Part shown: positions 34,412 through 42,768 of the stretch, in pieces | Position numbering within the stretch: the first letter of the stretch is position 1 | Layout: every line of letters begins with the position of its first letter | Program-made: the position numbers and the translations under genes | NCBI RefSeq assembly: GCF_014203365.1 | Contig: NZ_JACHIS010000001.1 | Span: 4,774,001-4,838,000 of the forward strand | DNA length: 64,000 nt | Source: Actinoalloteichus hymeniacidonis | GTDB lineage: Bacteria > Actinomycetota > Actinomycetes > Mycobacteriales > Pseudonocardiaceae | Reading direction: 5' to 3' | Notes under the pieces: model-generated | Seen by the model: the letters and a program-made list of their open reading frames with translations, nothing else | Told to the model about the DNA's origin: nothing | Databases searched by the model: none

Positions 34412-34554
34412 GTCTCCTCCTCGCACAGATGCGGTGCGGACAACGTTAGATCACCAGCTCGCATGCCACTCGGGGCGGTTGACCAGCGTTTCGCAACGGT
34501 GTTTCATAACGTCGTTACAGCCTATTCGGCCCGCTGTCAGGAGATGCGTCCGTC

Positions 34555-34971
34555 ATGATCGAGACATTGCAACCACACACCCGGATCATCGCCGGGGCCG
34601 TCCTGCTCACCGTGGTGGGAATCGCCTTCGGTGGCTGGTTCCTGACCCGCGTCGTGCGCGGCAAGGTACCGATGACCGACTTCCAAGCCGCCTTCGCGCG
34701 CGCCGGTCACGCCCACGCCGGAGTCCTGGTCATCCTGAGCCTCGTCGCCCTGCTCTACGCCGACGGCCTGACCGGCGCGATCGGCTGGGCGGCCCGACTC
34801 GGCGTCCCGCTCGCCGCGGCGTTGATGTCCGGCGGATTCTTCGCCGCCTCAGCGGGCGCGGGCCGGACCACGCCCAACCGAAGCATCGTGATCCTGTGGC
34901 TCGGCGCAGGCTGCCTCATCGTCGGGGTGATCGCGCTGGGCCTCGCGCTCCTGTTGGGCGCGGGCGGCTGA
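34555..34971 (+). CDS. Hypothetical four-helix membrane protein
   Basis: 138 aa with hydrophobic segments at about 11-31, 52-66, 76-98 and 110-136. The motif ARAGHAHAGVLVILSLVALLYAD (His residues 52 and 54, within the second segment) is striking; membrane His pairs can bind metal or heme, but nothing here proves this. ATG 34555; stop TGA 34969-34971. No family is recognised with confidence. It is followed by a hairpin and the UAG tRNA. Confidence 0.65.
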   Translation: MIETLQPHTRIIAGAVLLTVVGIAFGGWFLTRVVRGKVPMTDFQAAFARAGHAHAGVLVILSLVALLYADGLTGAIGWAARLGVPLAAALMSGGFFAASAGAGRTTPNRSIVILWLGAGCLIVGVIALGLALLLGAGG

Positions 34972-35016
34972 TCAGGGCGGCCGCAACCGGCCGAACTCCC
35001 GACGGTAGGCTGCACT

Positions 35017-35051
35017 CTCGGTGCGGCCCCTCGGGGAGTCACCGCACCGAG
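35017..35051 (+). terminator. Hairpin before the UAG tRNA
   Basis: CTCGGTGCGG (35017-35026) pairs with CCGCACCGAG (35042-35051), loop 15 nt with an inner CCCC/GGGG. It may end the upstream membrane-protein transcript, or form the tRNA precursor's 5' leader; its last base is G1 of the tRNA. Confidence 0.5.
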
Positions 35052-35124
35052 GGGCCGTGGCCCAATTGGCAGAGGCACACGGTTTAGGTCCGTGACGGTG
35101 TGGGTTCGAGTCCCACCGGCCCCA
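35051..35124 (+). tRNA. tRNA-Leu-type, anticodon UAG, with short variable loop
   Basis: 74 nt. Acceptor GGGGCCG/CGGCCCC, discriminator A73 (35124), CCA not encoded. Anticodon stem CACGG/CCGTG with loop TTTAGGT, so anticodon UAG (reads CUA), G37. T-arm GTGGG-TTCGAGT-CCCAC. The D-arm has a 3-bp stem and AATTGGCAGA loop, and the anticodon loop equals that of E. coli tRNA-Leu(UAG). But the variable region is only ACGGT (35095-35099), where bacterial tRNA-Leu normally has a long arm. It may be a working unusual tRNA-Leu or a specialised or decayed one. Confidence 0.85.
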
Positions 35125-35323
35125 CCCCACGCCTTGTCGGCGTCCTCAATCCAGTCGGGGACGTTGACGTCGAGGCGGTGGCATCTCGAAGGGCCGGCCG
35201 TCCCCGACACGCAGTTCGTCGTCTTCACCGATGTAGACCTTGGTCAGCACAACGCTCGCTTGCACAGACGCCTGTTGACTCTGCGCCTGCGCATGAGTGT
35301 CGACCGGTTTCCTCGTGGCGACT

Positions 35324-35932
35324 TCAGCTTTCGACGGCCTGCGCGCGCACCGGTTGCAGGGCGCAGCTCCACACCGTGACCTCCTCCAGCAACCTGGCCA
35401 GGTCGGTGACGTGACGGTCCGCAGGGGCGAAGACTCCGGTGATGGTGGGCTCGGTGATGTCTATGCCGGTGTAGTCGAAGTCGGTGAAGGTATTCAACGT
35501 GACCTGGGTGGCGACGTCGGCGAGCTTGAAGTCGGCGACGATCTGGCGCAGCTGTTCCACGGCGCGCACGCCACCGACGGTGCCGTAGCCGACGAATCCG
35601 ACGGCCTTGTGGTTCCACTCGTAGTACAGGTAATCCAACGCGTTCTTCAACGGCCCCGGCACGCCGTGGTTGTACTCCGGAGTCACGATCACGTACCCGT
35701 CGAAGGAGGCGATCGCCTCGGACCACCGTTTGGTGTGCTCGTGCGCATAGACGCCCCAGGCTCCCGAGGCAGGCTCGTCGAGGACGGGCAGATCGAACTC
35801 GGCCAGATCGACCAGCTCCAGTTCGACGCCCGCAGGCGCGTGCTGTCGTGCGGTGGTCAGAGTCCAGTCGGCCACGGCCTTGCCTCGGCGGTGGGTGCGC
35901 GTGCTGCCGACGATGACGGCGATGCGAGTCAT
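35324..35932 (-). CDS. NADPH-dependent FMN reductase family protein
   Basis: 202-aa flavodoxin-like oxidoreductase that reduces FMN, quinones or azo/nitro compounds with NAD(P)H. The FMN phosphate loop is IVGSTRTHRRGKAVADW (7-23); the second flavin loop is TPEYNHGVPGPLKNALDYL (about 84-102), and GYGTVGGVRAVEQLRQI follows, as in the NADPH-FMN reductase family. ATG at 35930-35932 with GAGGAA upstream. It is divergent from a TetR regulator with a perfect inverted repeat between them, so it is probably the regulated target. Confidence 0.92.
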   Translation of the reverse strand: MTRIAVIVGSTRTHRRGKAVADWTLTTARQHAPAGVELELVDLAEFDLPVLDEPASGAWGVYAHEHTKRWSEAIASFDGYVIVTPEYNHGVPGPLKNALDYLYYEWNHKAVGFVGYGTVGGVRAVEQLRQIVADFKLADVATQVTLNTFTDFDYTGIDITEPTITGVFAPADRHVTDLARLLEEVTVWSCALQPVRAQAVES

Positions 35933-35952
35933 GGGTATTCCTCATCAAGTTC

Positions 35953-35977
35953 TGTAAAGTACAACGACGACTTTACA
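35953..35977. promoter_or_regulatory. TetR operator (perfect inverted repeat)
   Basis: TGTAAAGT-N9-ACTTTACA, an 8-bp perfect inverted repeat, lies 20 bp before the reductase start and 44 bp before the TetR start. Length and position are typical of a TetR-family operator controlling both genes. Confidence 0.75.
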
Positions 35978-36021
35978 AGGTAGCCTTGACGGCGCACCAC
36001 CCCGAGAAGCAAGGAGTCATC

Positions 36022-36690
36022 GTGAGCCCAGCGCGAGGCGAGGCGCCGCAGGCGAGCGGTCGGCTGCGACCGGCCAAGCATGAGGCGATCATGACCGGCG
36101 GCCGCGAGGTCTTCGCCCGCGACGGCTTCGCACGAGCAAGCATCGACGCCATCGCGACCGCCTCAGGGGTCTCCACGCGCACGATCTACAAGCACTTCGC
36201 CGACAAACCCGCCCTCTTCGCCGCCGTGATCGTAGACTCCGCTGGCCGGGTCGCCGAGGCCGAGATCGCGCTCATCGACCACCATCTCGCCACCGCAGAA
36301 AGCCTGGCAGAAGTCGAGTCAGCACTCCGGGCGTTCGCGATCGACTGGCTCGACGACACCGGCGACTGGCTGGCCACCATCCCGCACTCCGCAGCCCACC
36401 GAGCGCTGATCGGCCAAGTCCACGCCGAGGCTGGGCATCTGGGTCGCGAGGTCATCCAGACGTGGTGGCAGGCCGGCGCCGGGCGTGTCCGAGCCGAACT
36501 CGCTCGGGTCCTCGCCCGCTGGGGAGAGAACGGACTGCTCCGCATCGCCGATGCCGAGCGCGCCGCAGTGCACTTCTCATGCCTCGTCTCGGCCCAGCCC
36601 GGCCCGCCTGCCTCGGTCATCCGGACACCCGAGCGCACCGCGTGGATCGCTGACGGTGTGGCCGTGTTCATCCGCGGACACCAGCCATGA
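36022..36690 (+). CDS. TetR-family transcriptional regulator
   Basis: 222 aa from GTG 36022, chosen for AAGGAG 5 nt upstream; a TTG 36 nt earlier also keeps the frame. HTH domain about 20-66: TGGREVFARDGFARASIDAIATASGVSTRTIYKHFADK region. The ligand domain has the TetR C-terminal AefR-like appearance (WWQAGAGRVRAELARVL, ending with FIRGHQP). It is divergent from the FMN reductase gene; the inverted repeat between them is its likely site. Probably senses an electrophile, quinone or similar compound; this is inference from the target. Confidence 0.92.
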   Translation: MSPARGEAPQASGRLRPAKHEAIMTGGREVFARDGFARASIDAIATASGVSTRTIYKHFADKPALFAAVIVDSAGRVAEAEIALIDHHLATAESLAEVESALRAFAIDWLDDTGDWLATIPHSAAHRALIGQVHAEAGHLGREVIQTWWQAGAGRVRAELARVLARWGENGLLRIADAERAAVHFSCLVSAQPGPPASVIRTPERTAWIADGVAVFIRGHQP

Positions 36691-36728
36691 CACACGGTTC
36701 GACCAACCGAGCCCCATCCGGTGAATCT

Positions 36729-37361
36729 TCAGATCGCGCTGGACTGCGGAGCCGCCAGGACCAGCGCTCGACGACGTTGGTGCACGGTCAGGTAGCGCAA
36801 TCCATCGGGACCGGCCCGGAAACGGCGACGGGAACGCCTCGGCAACCACACCACCGCGCCCGGAACCAGCTCAACGACACCGAGTTCGGTGCCGAGTTCA
36901 CCGCTGCCCGCCAAGACGTGGATCAGGACATCGAGGTCCGGGCCGACGTGCTCGTCGATGGTGCCCGCAGCGGGCAACGCGATGACGTTGGAGTCCAGAT
37001 CGCGGGCGCGGCTGCGTAGTTTCCACACCGCGCCCGCCGTATCCGACGCAGGTTGAGCCGCCGGATCGGTGCTGTCGGTCGAGTCACCGATCAGCTCGGC
37101 GGTGTTCACCAACACCCGGGGCAGCGGGGTGCCTGCCAGTTTGCCGATCCGAACCCGCCATACCGACGGGCCCTGCTCCCGGTACTCCCAGCTGTGACTG
37201 TCCGGGTGTTCCAGCTCGAATTCCTCGTGGAGCCGGGCAGGGTCCCGGTCTGCGACCACGACGAAGGCGTCGCCCACCGGGAGCTCCGCATAGCGAGCGA
37301 AGACCGTCGGATACTGGTCGGGCTCGCGAAGCTGTCGCAGGTCGAGCTCCGAGTCGGCCAT
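36729..37361 (-). CDS. DUF2249 domain protein with C-terminal cupin
   Basis: 210 aa. Residues about 6-75 match DUF2249 (LDLRQLREPDQYPTVFARYAEL, FVVVADRDPARLHEEFE, WRVRIGKL), a small TusA-like alpha/beta domain. Residues about 115-200 form a cupin barrel (DSNVIALPAAGTIDEHVGPDLDVLIHVLAGSG, VVWLPRRSRRRFRAG), with His and Glu/Asp that could hold a metal. DUF2249-cupin proteins occur near nitric-oxide and redox genes in other bacteria; here the neighbours do not add support. ATG at 37359-37361. Role unknown. Confidence 0.85.
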   Translation of the reverse strand: MADSELDLRQLREPDQYPTVFARYAELPVGDAFVVVADRDPARLHEEFELEHPDSHSWEYREQGPSVWRVRIGKLAGTPLPRVLVNTAELIGDSTDSTDPAAQPASDTAGAVWKLRSRARDLDSNVIALPAAGTIDEHVGPDLDVLIHVLAGSGELGTELGVVELVPGAVVWLPRRSRRRFRAGPDGLRYLTVHQRRRALVLAAPQSSAI

Positions 37362-37543
37362 GATCGGGATTCCCCTCGGTAGGTGTGCGCGCGACCATCG
37401 ACGTCACCTCGGTCAGTCGGCCTACCCGGGCCCCGGCCTGCGGAATCCGGTGGCGTCGGCGCGCGCCCGCGAATCAGCTCGTCACACTGCCAGCCGCAGC
37501 GCGAATTGCCAATCGGCGTATCACCGTGAGAGTCGTCCGGGGA

Positions 37544-38317
37544 TCACGCATCCCGGCGCAGGAACAGGCCGGTTCCGATTGCGGAGGTCACGAGGATCCA
37601 GCCGACGAACACGGCCACGCCCGTCCCGGGATCGAGTGGGCCGCCCGCGTTCGCCGCCGAGCGGAAGAGCCAGGATCCCGCCCGGTCCGGGAGATAGCCC
37701 GCCAGTTCCGTGAACATCGACAAGATCGGGGAGAGCACGAGGACCAAGGTCGACATCACGGCTGTCGCCACCACCAGATTTCGAACCAGCAACGCGACTG
37801 CGGAACCCAACAACCCGATCAGCACCAGGTACACCGCCGCGCCGATGAGCGCGCCGAGCTCTCGAGCCCACCCGATCTCCGACACACCGGTTCCATTCGC
37901 GGTGAGGATGCTCGCCAGCGCCGCACCACCGACGGCGAGGACGGCGGTCCCGGTGGCGACCGCCAGATAGGCCATCGACTTGGCTGCCAGCAGCATCGAT
38001 CGATCCGGCACACCGAGCAGGGTGGTACGGATCTGGGCCCTGGGGTATTCCGATGCCACGGTGAGGATCCCCAGCAGGATGAAACCGACCTGGCCGAGGT
38101 CGACGAACTGCAACGCCGTTGCCGTGATCGTCCCGGTCGTCTCCCCCGGCCCGCTCCCGACGCCGCTGCCCGCGATACCGCCGAAGAGCGCACCGAGCGC
38201 GGTGGACGACAGGACGGTGGCCAGGATGGTGCCGAGGACAGCGGGCAGCGTTCGCAACTTCGCGATCTCGGAGCCGATGGCTCCCCCGAGGTGCGCGAAT
38301 ACTCGCAGGCCCATCAC
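37544..38317 (-). CDS. ABC-2 type transporter permease, second subunit
   Basis: 257-aa membrane protein with six predicted helices. It begins SEIAKLRTLPAVLGTILATVL and ends FVGWILVTSAIGTGLFLRRDA, the pattern of ABC-2 permeases of the YhaP/bacitracin-export type; ASEYPRAQIRTTLLGVPDR in the first loop is also typical. GTG 38315-38317 overlaps the stop of the previous gene (GTGA); an ATG directly follows. Shares ends and loop sequence with the permease upstream, so the two are paralogues that probably form a heterodimer. Confidence 0.9.
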   Translation of the reverse strand: MMGLRVFAHLGGAIGSEIAKLRTLPAVLGTILATVLSSTALGALFGGIAGSGVGSGPGETTGTITATALQFVDLGQVGFILLGILTVASEYPRAQIRTTLLGVPDRSMLLAAKSMAYLAVATGTAVLAVGGAALASILTANGTGVSEIGWARELGALIGAAVYLVLIGLLGSAVALLVRNLVVATAVMSTLVLVLSPILSMFTELAGYLPDRAGSWLFRSAANAGGPLDPGTGVAVFVGWILVTSAIGTGLFLRRDA

Positions 38318-39096
38318 GCATCGCGCCGAACGAAGACGATCGCGGCGATCGCCAGCAGCACGGCGGTCCAGCCGAGCATGACTAACCCACCGGGTATCGG
38401 GTCGAGCATGTCCGGTGCCGCGTAGTCGAAGACGAACATCTGTGTCCCCGCGACATCCGGGAGGAACCGGCCCCAAGAGGTGTTCCTCGCGGCGATGTAG
38501 GTGAGCGAGACGCCTGCCGTATTGATGATGAACACGATCAACGGGACGACTCCGCTACGGGTGATCACCGTGACCGCGAAGACCATGAGCCCCGTGAGCA
38601 TCCAGAACGCCACAGCGCCGGGCACCCGCCAACCGAGTCGACCGACGGCCTCCAGGAACGCGAGGCCATGCCCACCCAATAGTGCTTGGGAGGCGGCGAC
38701 GACCGCGAGAATCGTGCCGAACGCGAGCAGACCGGTCACCAGTGCGACCGCGAGTGCCTTGGCTGCCAGCAGCGGAACTCTGCGTGGTGCGCCGACCAAG
38801 GTGGTCAGGATCTGCCTGCCACCGCCCGATTCGTCATCGCCACCGAGGTATTCGCTACTGATCACGACGACACCGATGGTGATCGCGGCGATGCTGCCGA
38901 TCGCCACGAGGTCGAAGCCCACCGCCATCGCGGGCACGTCGCCTGCGGGCGGGATCCTCCCCGAGTCGAGTGCGGCGCGATGGTGGTGCGCGTCGATCGC
39001 GGCGAGGAACACGGTGGCGACGAAGCCGATCACCGTGCCGAGGTAGGTGGCAGGCAGCGAGAGGAGTTTGCGTAGTTCGGCGCGCAAGGCGTTCAT
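38314..39096 (-). CDS. ABC-2 type transporter permease, first subunit
   Basis: 260 aa, six predicted helices. N-terminus LRAELRKLLSLPATYLGTVIGF and C-terminus LLAIAAIVFVRRDA; the loop ISSEYLGGDDESGGGRQILTTLVGAPRR is the usual ABC-2 segment with an unusual acidic GGDDESGGG insert. ATG 39094-39096 overlaps the ATPase stop (ATGA). It forms an exporter with the ATPase and the second permease. Substrate unknown; such three-gene sets next to a NarL-type two-component system often respond to membrane-active antibiotics. Confidence 0.9.
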   Translation of the reverse strand: MNALRAELRKLLSLPATYLGTVIGFVATVFLAAIDAHHHRAALDSGRIPPAGDVPAMAVGFDLVAIGSIAAITIGVVVISSEYLGGDDESGGGRQILTTLVGAPRRVPLLAAKALAVALVTGLLAFGTILAVVAASQALLGGHGLAFLEAVGRLGWRVPGAVAFWMLTGLMVFAVTVITRSGVVPLIVFIINTAGVSLTYIAARNTSWGRFLPDVAGTQMFVFDYAAPDMLDPIPGGLVMLGWTAVLLAIAAIVFVRRDA

Positions 39097-39845
39097 TCGG
39101 CACCCCGCTCGTCGCCCGGGACCGCCGCGTGGCCCATCCCGACTCCGAAGTCGCCGTCGGTGAGTGCGAGGAACGCATCCTCCAGCGAGGAGTGTCCGGC
39201 GGTGATCTCGGCGACCGAGCCCTGGGTGACGATTCGACCCTTGTCGATCACCACCAGGTCATCGGCGGTCTCGGCGGTCTCGCCCATCAGATGGCTCGAC
39301 AAGAACACGGTGTTGCCCTCGGCCGCATACTGCCGCAGGAAGTGACGGATCCAGCGGATGCCACCGGGATCCATCCCGTTGACCGGTTCGTCGAGGATCA
39401 ACAACTCCGGTTCACCCAACAACGCCGTTGCCAGGCCCAATCGGCGATTCATACCGAGCGAGTACCTGCCCACCCGTCGGTCGGCGGCCTCGGTGAGTCC
39501 TACCGTGGCCAGCACCTCGTCTATCCGGGATCTCCGGATGCCGTTGCTGCGGGCCACCCACGTCAGATGGGCACGCCCGGTGCGGGATCGATGCGCGCCA
39601 CCGCCGTCGAGCAGCGCACCGACCGTGCGCAGCGGGTGTCGCAGCGCGCGATAGGGCTGTCCGCCGATGAGCGCGGTGCCCGAATCGGCCCGGTCCAGCC
39701 CGAGGATGATGCGCAGGGTGGAGGATTTACCCGCTCCGTTGGGGCCGAGGAACCCTGTCACCCGCCCGGCGGCGATGCGGAAACCGACGTCGTCCACGAC
39801 GCGTCTGGTGCCGTGGGACTTGGTGAGATGCGCGAGTTCGATCAC
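39093..39845 (-). CDS. ABC transporter ATP-binding protein
   Basis: 250-aa ATPase of the DRA/BcrA-like drug-export class. Walker A GPNGAGKSS (about 35-43), signature region RYSLGMNRRLGLATALLG (degenerate LSGGQ, as is common in this class), Walker B LLILDEPVNGMDPGG, H-loop SSHLMGE. GTG 39843-39845. Overlaps by 4 bp with the first permease. A response regulator ends 57 bp upstream in the same direction, so the two-component system and exporter are probably one regulatory unit. Confidence 0.94.
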   Translation of the reverse strand: MIELAHLTKSHGTRRVVDDVGFRIAAGRVTGFLGPNGAGKSSTLRIILGLDRADSGTALIGGQPYRALRHPLRTVGALLDGGGAHRSRTGRAHLTWVARSNGIRRSRIDEVLATVGLTEAADRRVGRYSLGMNRRLGLATALLGEPELLILDEPVNGMDPGGIRWIRHFLRQYAAEGNTVFLSSHLMGETAETADDLVVIDKGRIVTQGSVAEITAGHSSLEDAFLALTDGDFGVGMGHAAVPGDERGAE

Positions 39846-39902
39846 GCAGAGGAGACTGGCAAGTCTGCGTCGTCCGCCGCATCAGTCAAAGGTTGACACT
39901 CC

Positions 39903-40631
39903 TCACCGGCGAGGATCGTCGGCCTGCGGTGTCGACCGCAGCGTGTCGACGAAACCCGACTCATAGGCCAGGATCACCAACTGGGTGCGGTCTCGGACCA
40001 TCAATTTCGCGAACAGCCTGCTCAGATAGGTCTTCACGGTGGCAAGGCTCAGAAAGAGCGCACCGGCGATCTCGTCGTTGGACATGCCTTGGACGATCGC
40101 GGCCACCACCTCGCGTTCTCGCTCGGTCAGCACGTCGAATCTGCTCGATCGGTGGCTTCGGCGATCATGCCGCGCCGCGACCTCGGCGATCATCCGTCGA
40201 GTCACCTCGGGAGCCAGCATCGCGTTGCCCTCGGTGACGGTATGGATGGCGCGAACGATCTCCCGTGCCGGGGCGTTCTTGAGTAGGAACCCGGCGGCGC
40301 CGACGCGGAGCGCCGCGTAGACGTACTCGTCGAGGTCGAAGGTGGTCAGCATGATGACCCGCGCCGAGGCATCGGCCGCGCAGATGCGCCGGGTGGCCTC
40401 GATCCCGTCCATGATCGGCATCCGGATGTCCATCAGGATCACCTTCGGCCGAAGCAGGTTCGCCGCCTCGACGGCCTCTCGCCCGTTGCGGGCCTCGCCG
40501 ACCGCCGACAGCGCCGGATCGCTGTCGATCAGGTCCCGCAGCGCGGCCCGTGCCAATTCTTGATCCTCGGCAACCAACACGCGGATCCGTTGCGGTGGCG
40601 GCTGGAGCGCGTCAGACCTCGATTCGACCAT
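39903..40631 (-). CDS. NarL/FixJ-family response regulator
   Basis: 242-aa two-component regulator. Receiver domain about 16-135 with acidic pocket E22-D23, phosphoacceptor D68 (VILMDIRMPIMDG) and conserved Lys in GFLLKNAP; LuxR-type HTH about 170-225 (LTEREREVVAAIVQGMSNDEIAGALFLSLATVKTYLSRL region). The chosen start is the ATG at 40629-40631, overlapping the end of the histidine-kinase gene by 20 bp, which suggests coupled translation. It probably controls the ABC exporter genes directly downstream. Confidence 0.93.
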   Translation of the reverse strand: MVESRSDALQPPPQRIRVLVAEDQELARAALRDLIDSDPALSAVGEARNGREAVEAANLLRPKVILMDIRMPIMDGIEATRRICAADASARVIMLTTFDLDEYVYAALRVGAAGFLLKNAPAREIVRAIHTVTEGNAMLAPEVTRRMIAEVAARHDRRSHRSSRFDVLTEREREVVAAIVQGMSNDEIAGALFLSLATVKTYLSRLFAKLMVRDRTQLVILAYESGFVDTLRSTPQADDPRR

Positions 40632-41898
40632 CGCCACCCTCCGCTGCGACCGGCAGGATCGCCGTGATCGCGAAGCCGCCCGTGTCGTCCGGCCCAGCGG
40701 CGAAGACGCCGCCGAGTAGCTCCACCCGCTCCCGCAGACCGACGAGGCCGTAACCGATCGACCGGCTGCTACCGGTGGCTTCGCGGCGCGTACCGGTTCC
40801 GAGACCGTCGTCGGTGATCTCGACCCGGATCTCCCGGTCACCCCCGGCGACGACCACCCGTACCAAGGCGCCTGCCGCATGGCGAGCCGCGTTGGTCAAA
40901 CCCTCCTGCACCAGGCGATACACCGCGAGGGCGGTGCTTGCCGCGACGTCGGTCGGCCCACTGACCACCAGATTCACCGAGGTGCCCGCGTTTCTCGCTC
41001 CGGCGACCAGCGCGGTCAGGTCCCCGATGCCCGGCTGTGGCCGTCGGCCGTCGGCATCCGCACCCCGGGCGGAACCGAGCACCACTCGCAGTTCGTCGAG
41101 AGCCTGCCTGCTGGTCGTCTCGATCTGGCTCAACCGCAGGCGTAGCCGCGATTCGGAGTCCGACGTACTCGCCGCGACCGGTGCGGCCGCAGCCGTCGAG
41201 GTCTGCGCGGTGGCGTCCGAGGGACCAGCTGCGTTGGGGCCGTCCTCGTCGTCCGGTTCCCTGTCTCGGTGGCCATCGGCGGGTCCGCCCGCGAGATGCG
41301 CACCGACCGACGAGGACAGCGCGATCGCGCCGAGCGAGTGCGAGACGACGTCATGCACCTCCCGAACGACACGCAGGCGTTCGGCGACCACGGCGTGTTC
41401 GGTCTCGGCACGCACGGCCTGTTCGGCTTCTCGCCGTTCCCGGCCCGCCGCGCTGCCCAAAGCCCACGCCCCCGCCAGTACCAGCAGACTCGACACCGAG
41501 TATCGGACGACCTCCGCCACCTCGGCGGTGCCGAGCAGCGTCACCATCGCGATGACGAGCCCGATGACCACCGACAGTCGGGAGAAGGACCGGGTGCTGC
41601 CGCGTCGAAGCGCCACCGGGTACAGCGTCCACGCCGCAGCGACGAACGGGTCTCGGGTGATGCCGAACAAGGCTCCGACCAAGGTCGCGGTCGCGACGAG
41701 CAGGAATGCCGGGATAGACCAACGGGATCGGAGGAGCAGCCCCGCCGTCAGCACCAGCAACAGCACCGGGAACAGCGGTGCGAGTGCGGTGGGCAGTTCG
41801 GCGGGCAGCCAGAAGACCAACACACACACCAACGCGATTCCCGCGTCGACTGCGATGGCGCGGGCGCGACCTGCCCGCCGTGTCGGGGTCCGACTCAC
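40612..41898 (-). CDS. Sensor histidine kinase (HisKA_3)
   Basis: 428 aa from GTG 41896-41898. N-terminal half: six or so predicted membrane helices (about 10-160) without a large extracellular domain, so it probably senses in or at the membrane. Dimerisation/phosphoacceptor helix with EVHDVVSHSLG (the conserved His about 182), an extra Ala/Ser/Asp-rich loop (about 205-255), then HATPase (LVQEGLTNAARHA, ITDDGLGTG, GYGLVGLRERVELLGG). Partner of the adjacent NarL-type regulator. Confidence 0.93.
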   Translation of the reverse strand: MSRTPTRRAGRARAIAVDAGIALVCVLVFWLPAELPTALAPLFPVLLLVLTAGLLLRSRWSIPAFLLVATATLVGALFGITRDPFVAAAWTLYPVALRRGSTRSFSRLSVVIGLVIAMVTLLGTAEVAEVVRYSVSSLLVLAGAWALGSAAGRERREAEQAVRAETEHAVVAERLRVVREVHDVVSHSLGAIALSSSVGAHLAGGPADGHRDREPDDEDGPNAAGPSDATAQTSTAAAAPVAASTSDSESRLRLRLSQIETTSRQALDELRVVLGSARGADADGRRPQPGIGDLTALVAGARNAGTSVNLVVSGPTDVAASTALAVYRLVQEGLTNAARHAAGALVRVVVAGGDREIRVEITDDGLGTGTRREATGSSRSIGYGLVGLRERVELLGGVFAAGPDDTGGFAITAILPVAAEGGDGRIEV

Positions 41899-41970
41899 CG
41901 GGCGACTGTACGCAGCGGTGCGGCGAGTCGGCGACCGACCTCGAACGGACCAGTGGTGACCAGCGCCTGA

Positions 41971-42498
41971 TCAGCGCAGTCGGGGCACCAGCGCATCGAG
42001 CAACGCGGCGGCGAGGACGTCCATCCTGGCGGCCGTGGCCACGTACGCCGCATCACCTCGGCCTGCCGGGTCCGGCAGGTCGACCGCCTCCGACGACGTG
42101 GGTGGCGGCGCCATCGACAGCACCTCGGTCAGGTCCCGATCCTCGGGCAGGGTCGCACAGTGTTCGACGAACTCGGCCCAGACGTGTACTCGCGAAGCGA
42201 CATCGGGCTCGTCGTCGAGTTGGCCGCGCAGTGCGTCACGATGCGCCCTGGTGGCGCACAGGGTGAGGTCGTTCTCCCGTGCCAATGCCGCAGTGACCTG
42301 CACTGCTACTCGCTGCCCCGGGCTGATGCCCCTGGACTCCAACACGGCCACAGCGGGTGGCGCGATCACCGACTCGGCATGCAGCCCGGCGGAGGAGACC
42401 TCGATCGGCAAGCCCGCGGTCTCGGCCGCCGCTCGGGTGATGGCCTCGGCCATCGGCGACCGACAGGTGTTTCCAGTACAGACGAACAGGATTCGCAC
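41971..42498 (-). CDS. Low-molecular-weight protein-tyrosine phosphatase
   Basis: 175-aa phosphatase (or arsenate-reductase-like relative). The active-site loop VCTGNTCRSPMAEA begins at residue 6, with C7-X5-R13-S14, and the general-acid motif is seen late as DLPDPAG (about 140-146). GTG 42496-42498 was chosen since LMW-PTPs begin immediately before this loop; the frame continues upstream. Actinobacterial members often act on tyrosine kinases of polysaccharide export, or, if only YwlE-like, on phosphoarginine. Stands alone. Confidence 0.88.
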   Translation of the reverse strand: MRILFVCTGNTCRSPMAEAITRAAAETAGLPIEVSSAGLHAESVIAPPAVAVLESRGISPGQRVAVQVTAALARENDLTLCATRAHRDALRGQLDDEPDVASRVHVWAEFVEHCATLPEDRDLTEVLSMAPPPTSSEAVDLPDPAGRGDAAYVATAARMDVLAAALLDALVPRLR

Positions 42499-42632
42499 TT
42501 CGACACGATAGAAGGCGGCCACCGTAGGTCTGATCGACCGACACCGAGTCGCCGTCCCCACCAGCCCGCTACAGGGGCGGATCCGGTTGCGAACTCGCAT
42601 GGCTCGGCTGTTCGGGGATCAGTGGACGCAGT

Positions 42633-42671
42633 CGGGCGCTGCCTCGATCGCAGTGATCGGGGCAGCGCCCG
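42633..42671 (-). terminator. Hairpin downstream of the chitinase gene
   Basis: CGGGCGCTGCC (42633-42643) pairs with GGCAGCGCCCG (42661-42671), 11 bp, loop 17 nt, about 100 nt after the chitinase stop on the minus strand. Confidence 0.5.
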
Positions 42672-42768
42672 GGCTGGGTCGGACCGTCAGGTCACGGCCG
42701 GTCGTTCTGGCGGGGCGTCGGTCCGGTGTGGCTGACTGGACAGTCGGATCGCAGGGGATGATCCGCTA

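Noticed and set aside
35051-35124. Amber-suppressor tRNA
   Set aside because: The anticodon is UAG, which pairs with CUA codons; an amber suppressor would have CUA as anticodon.
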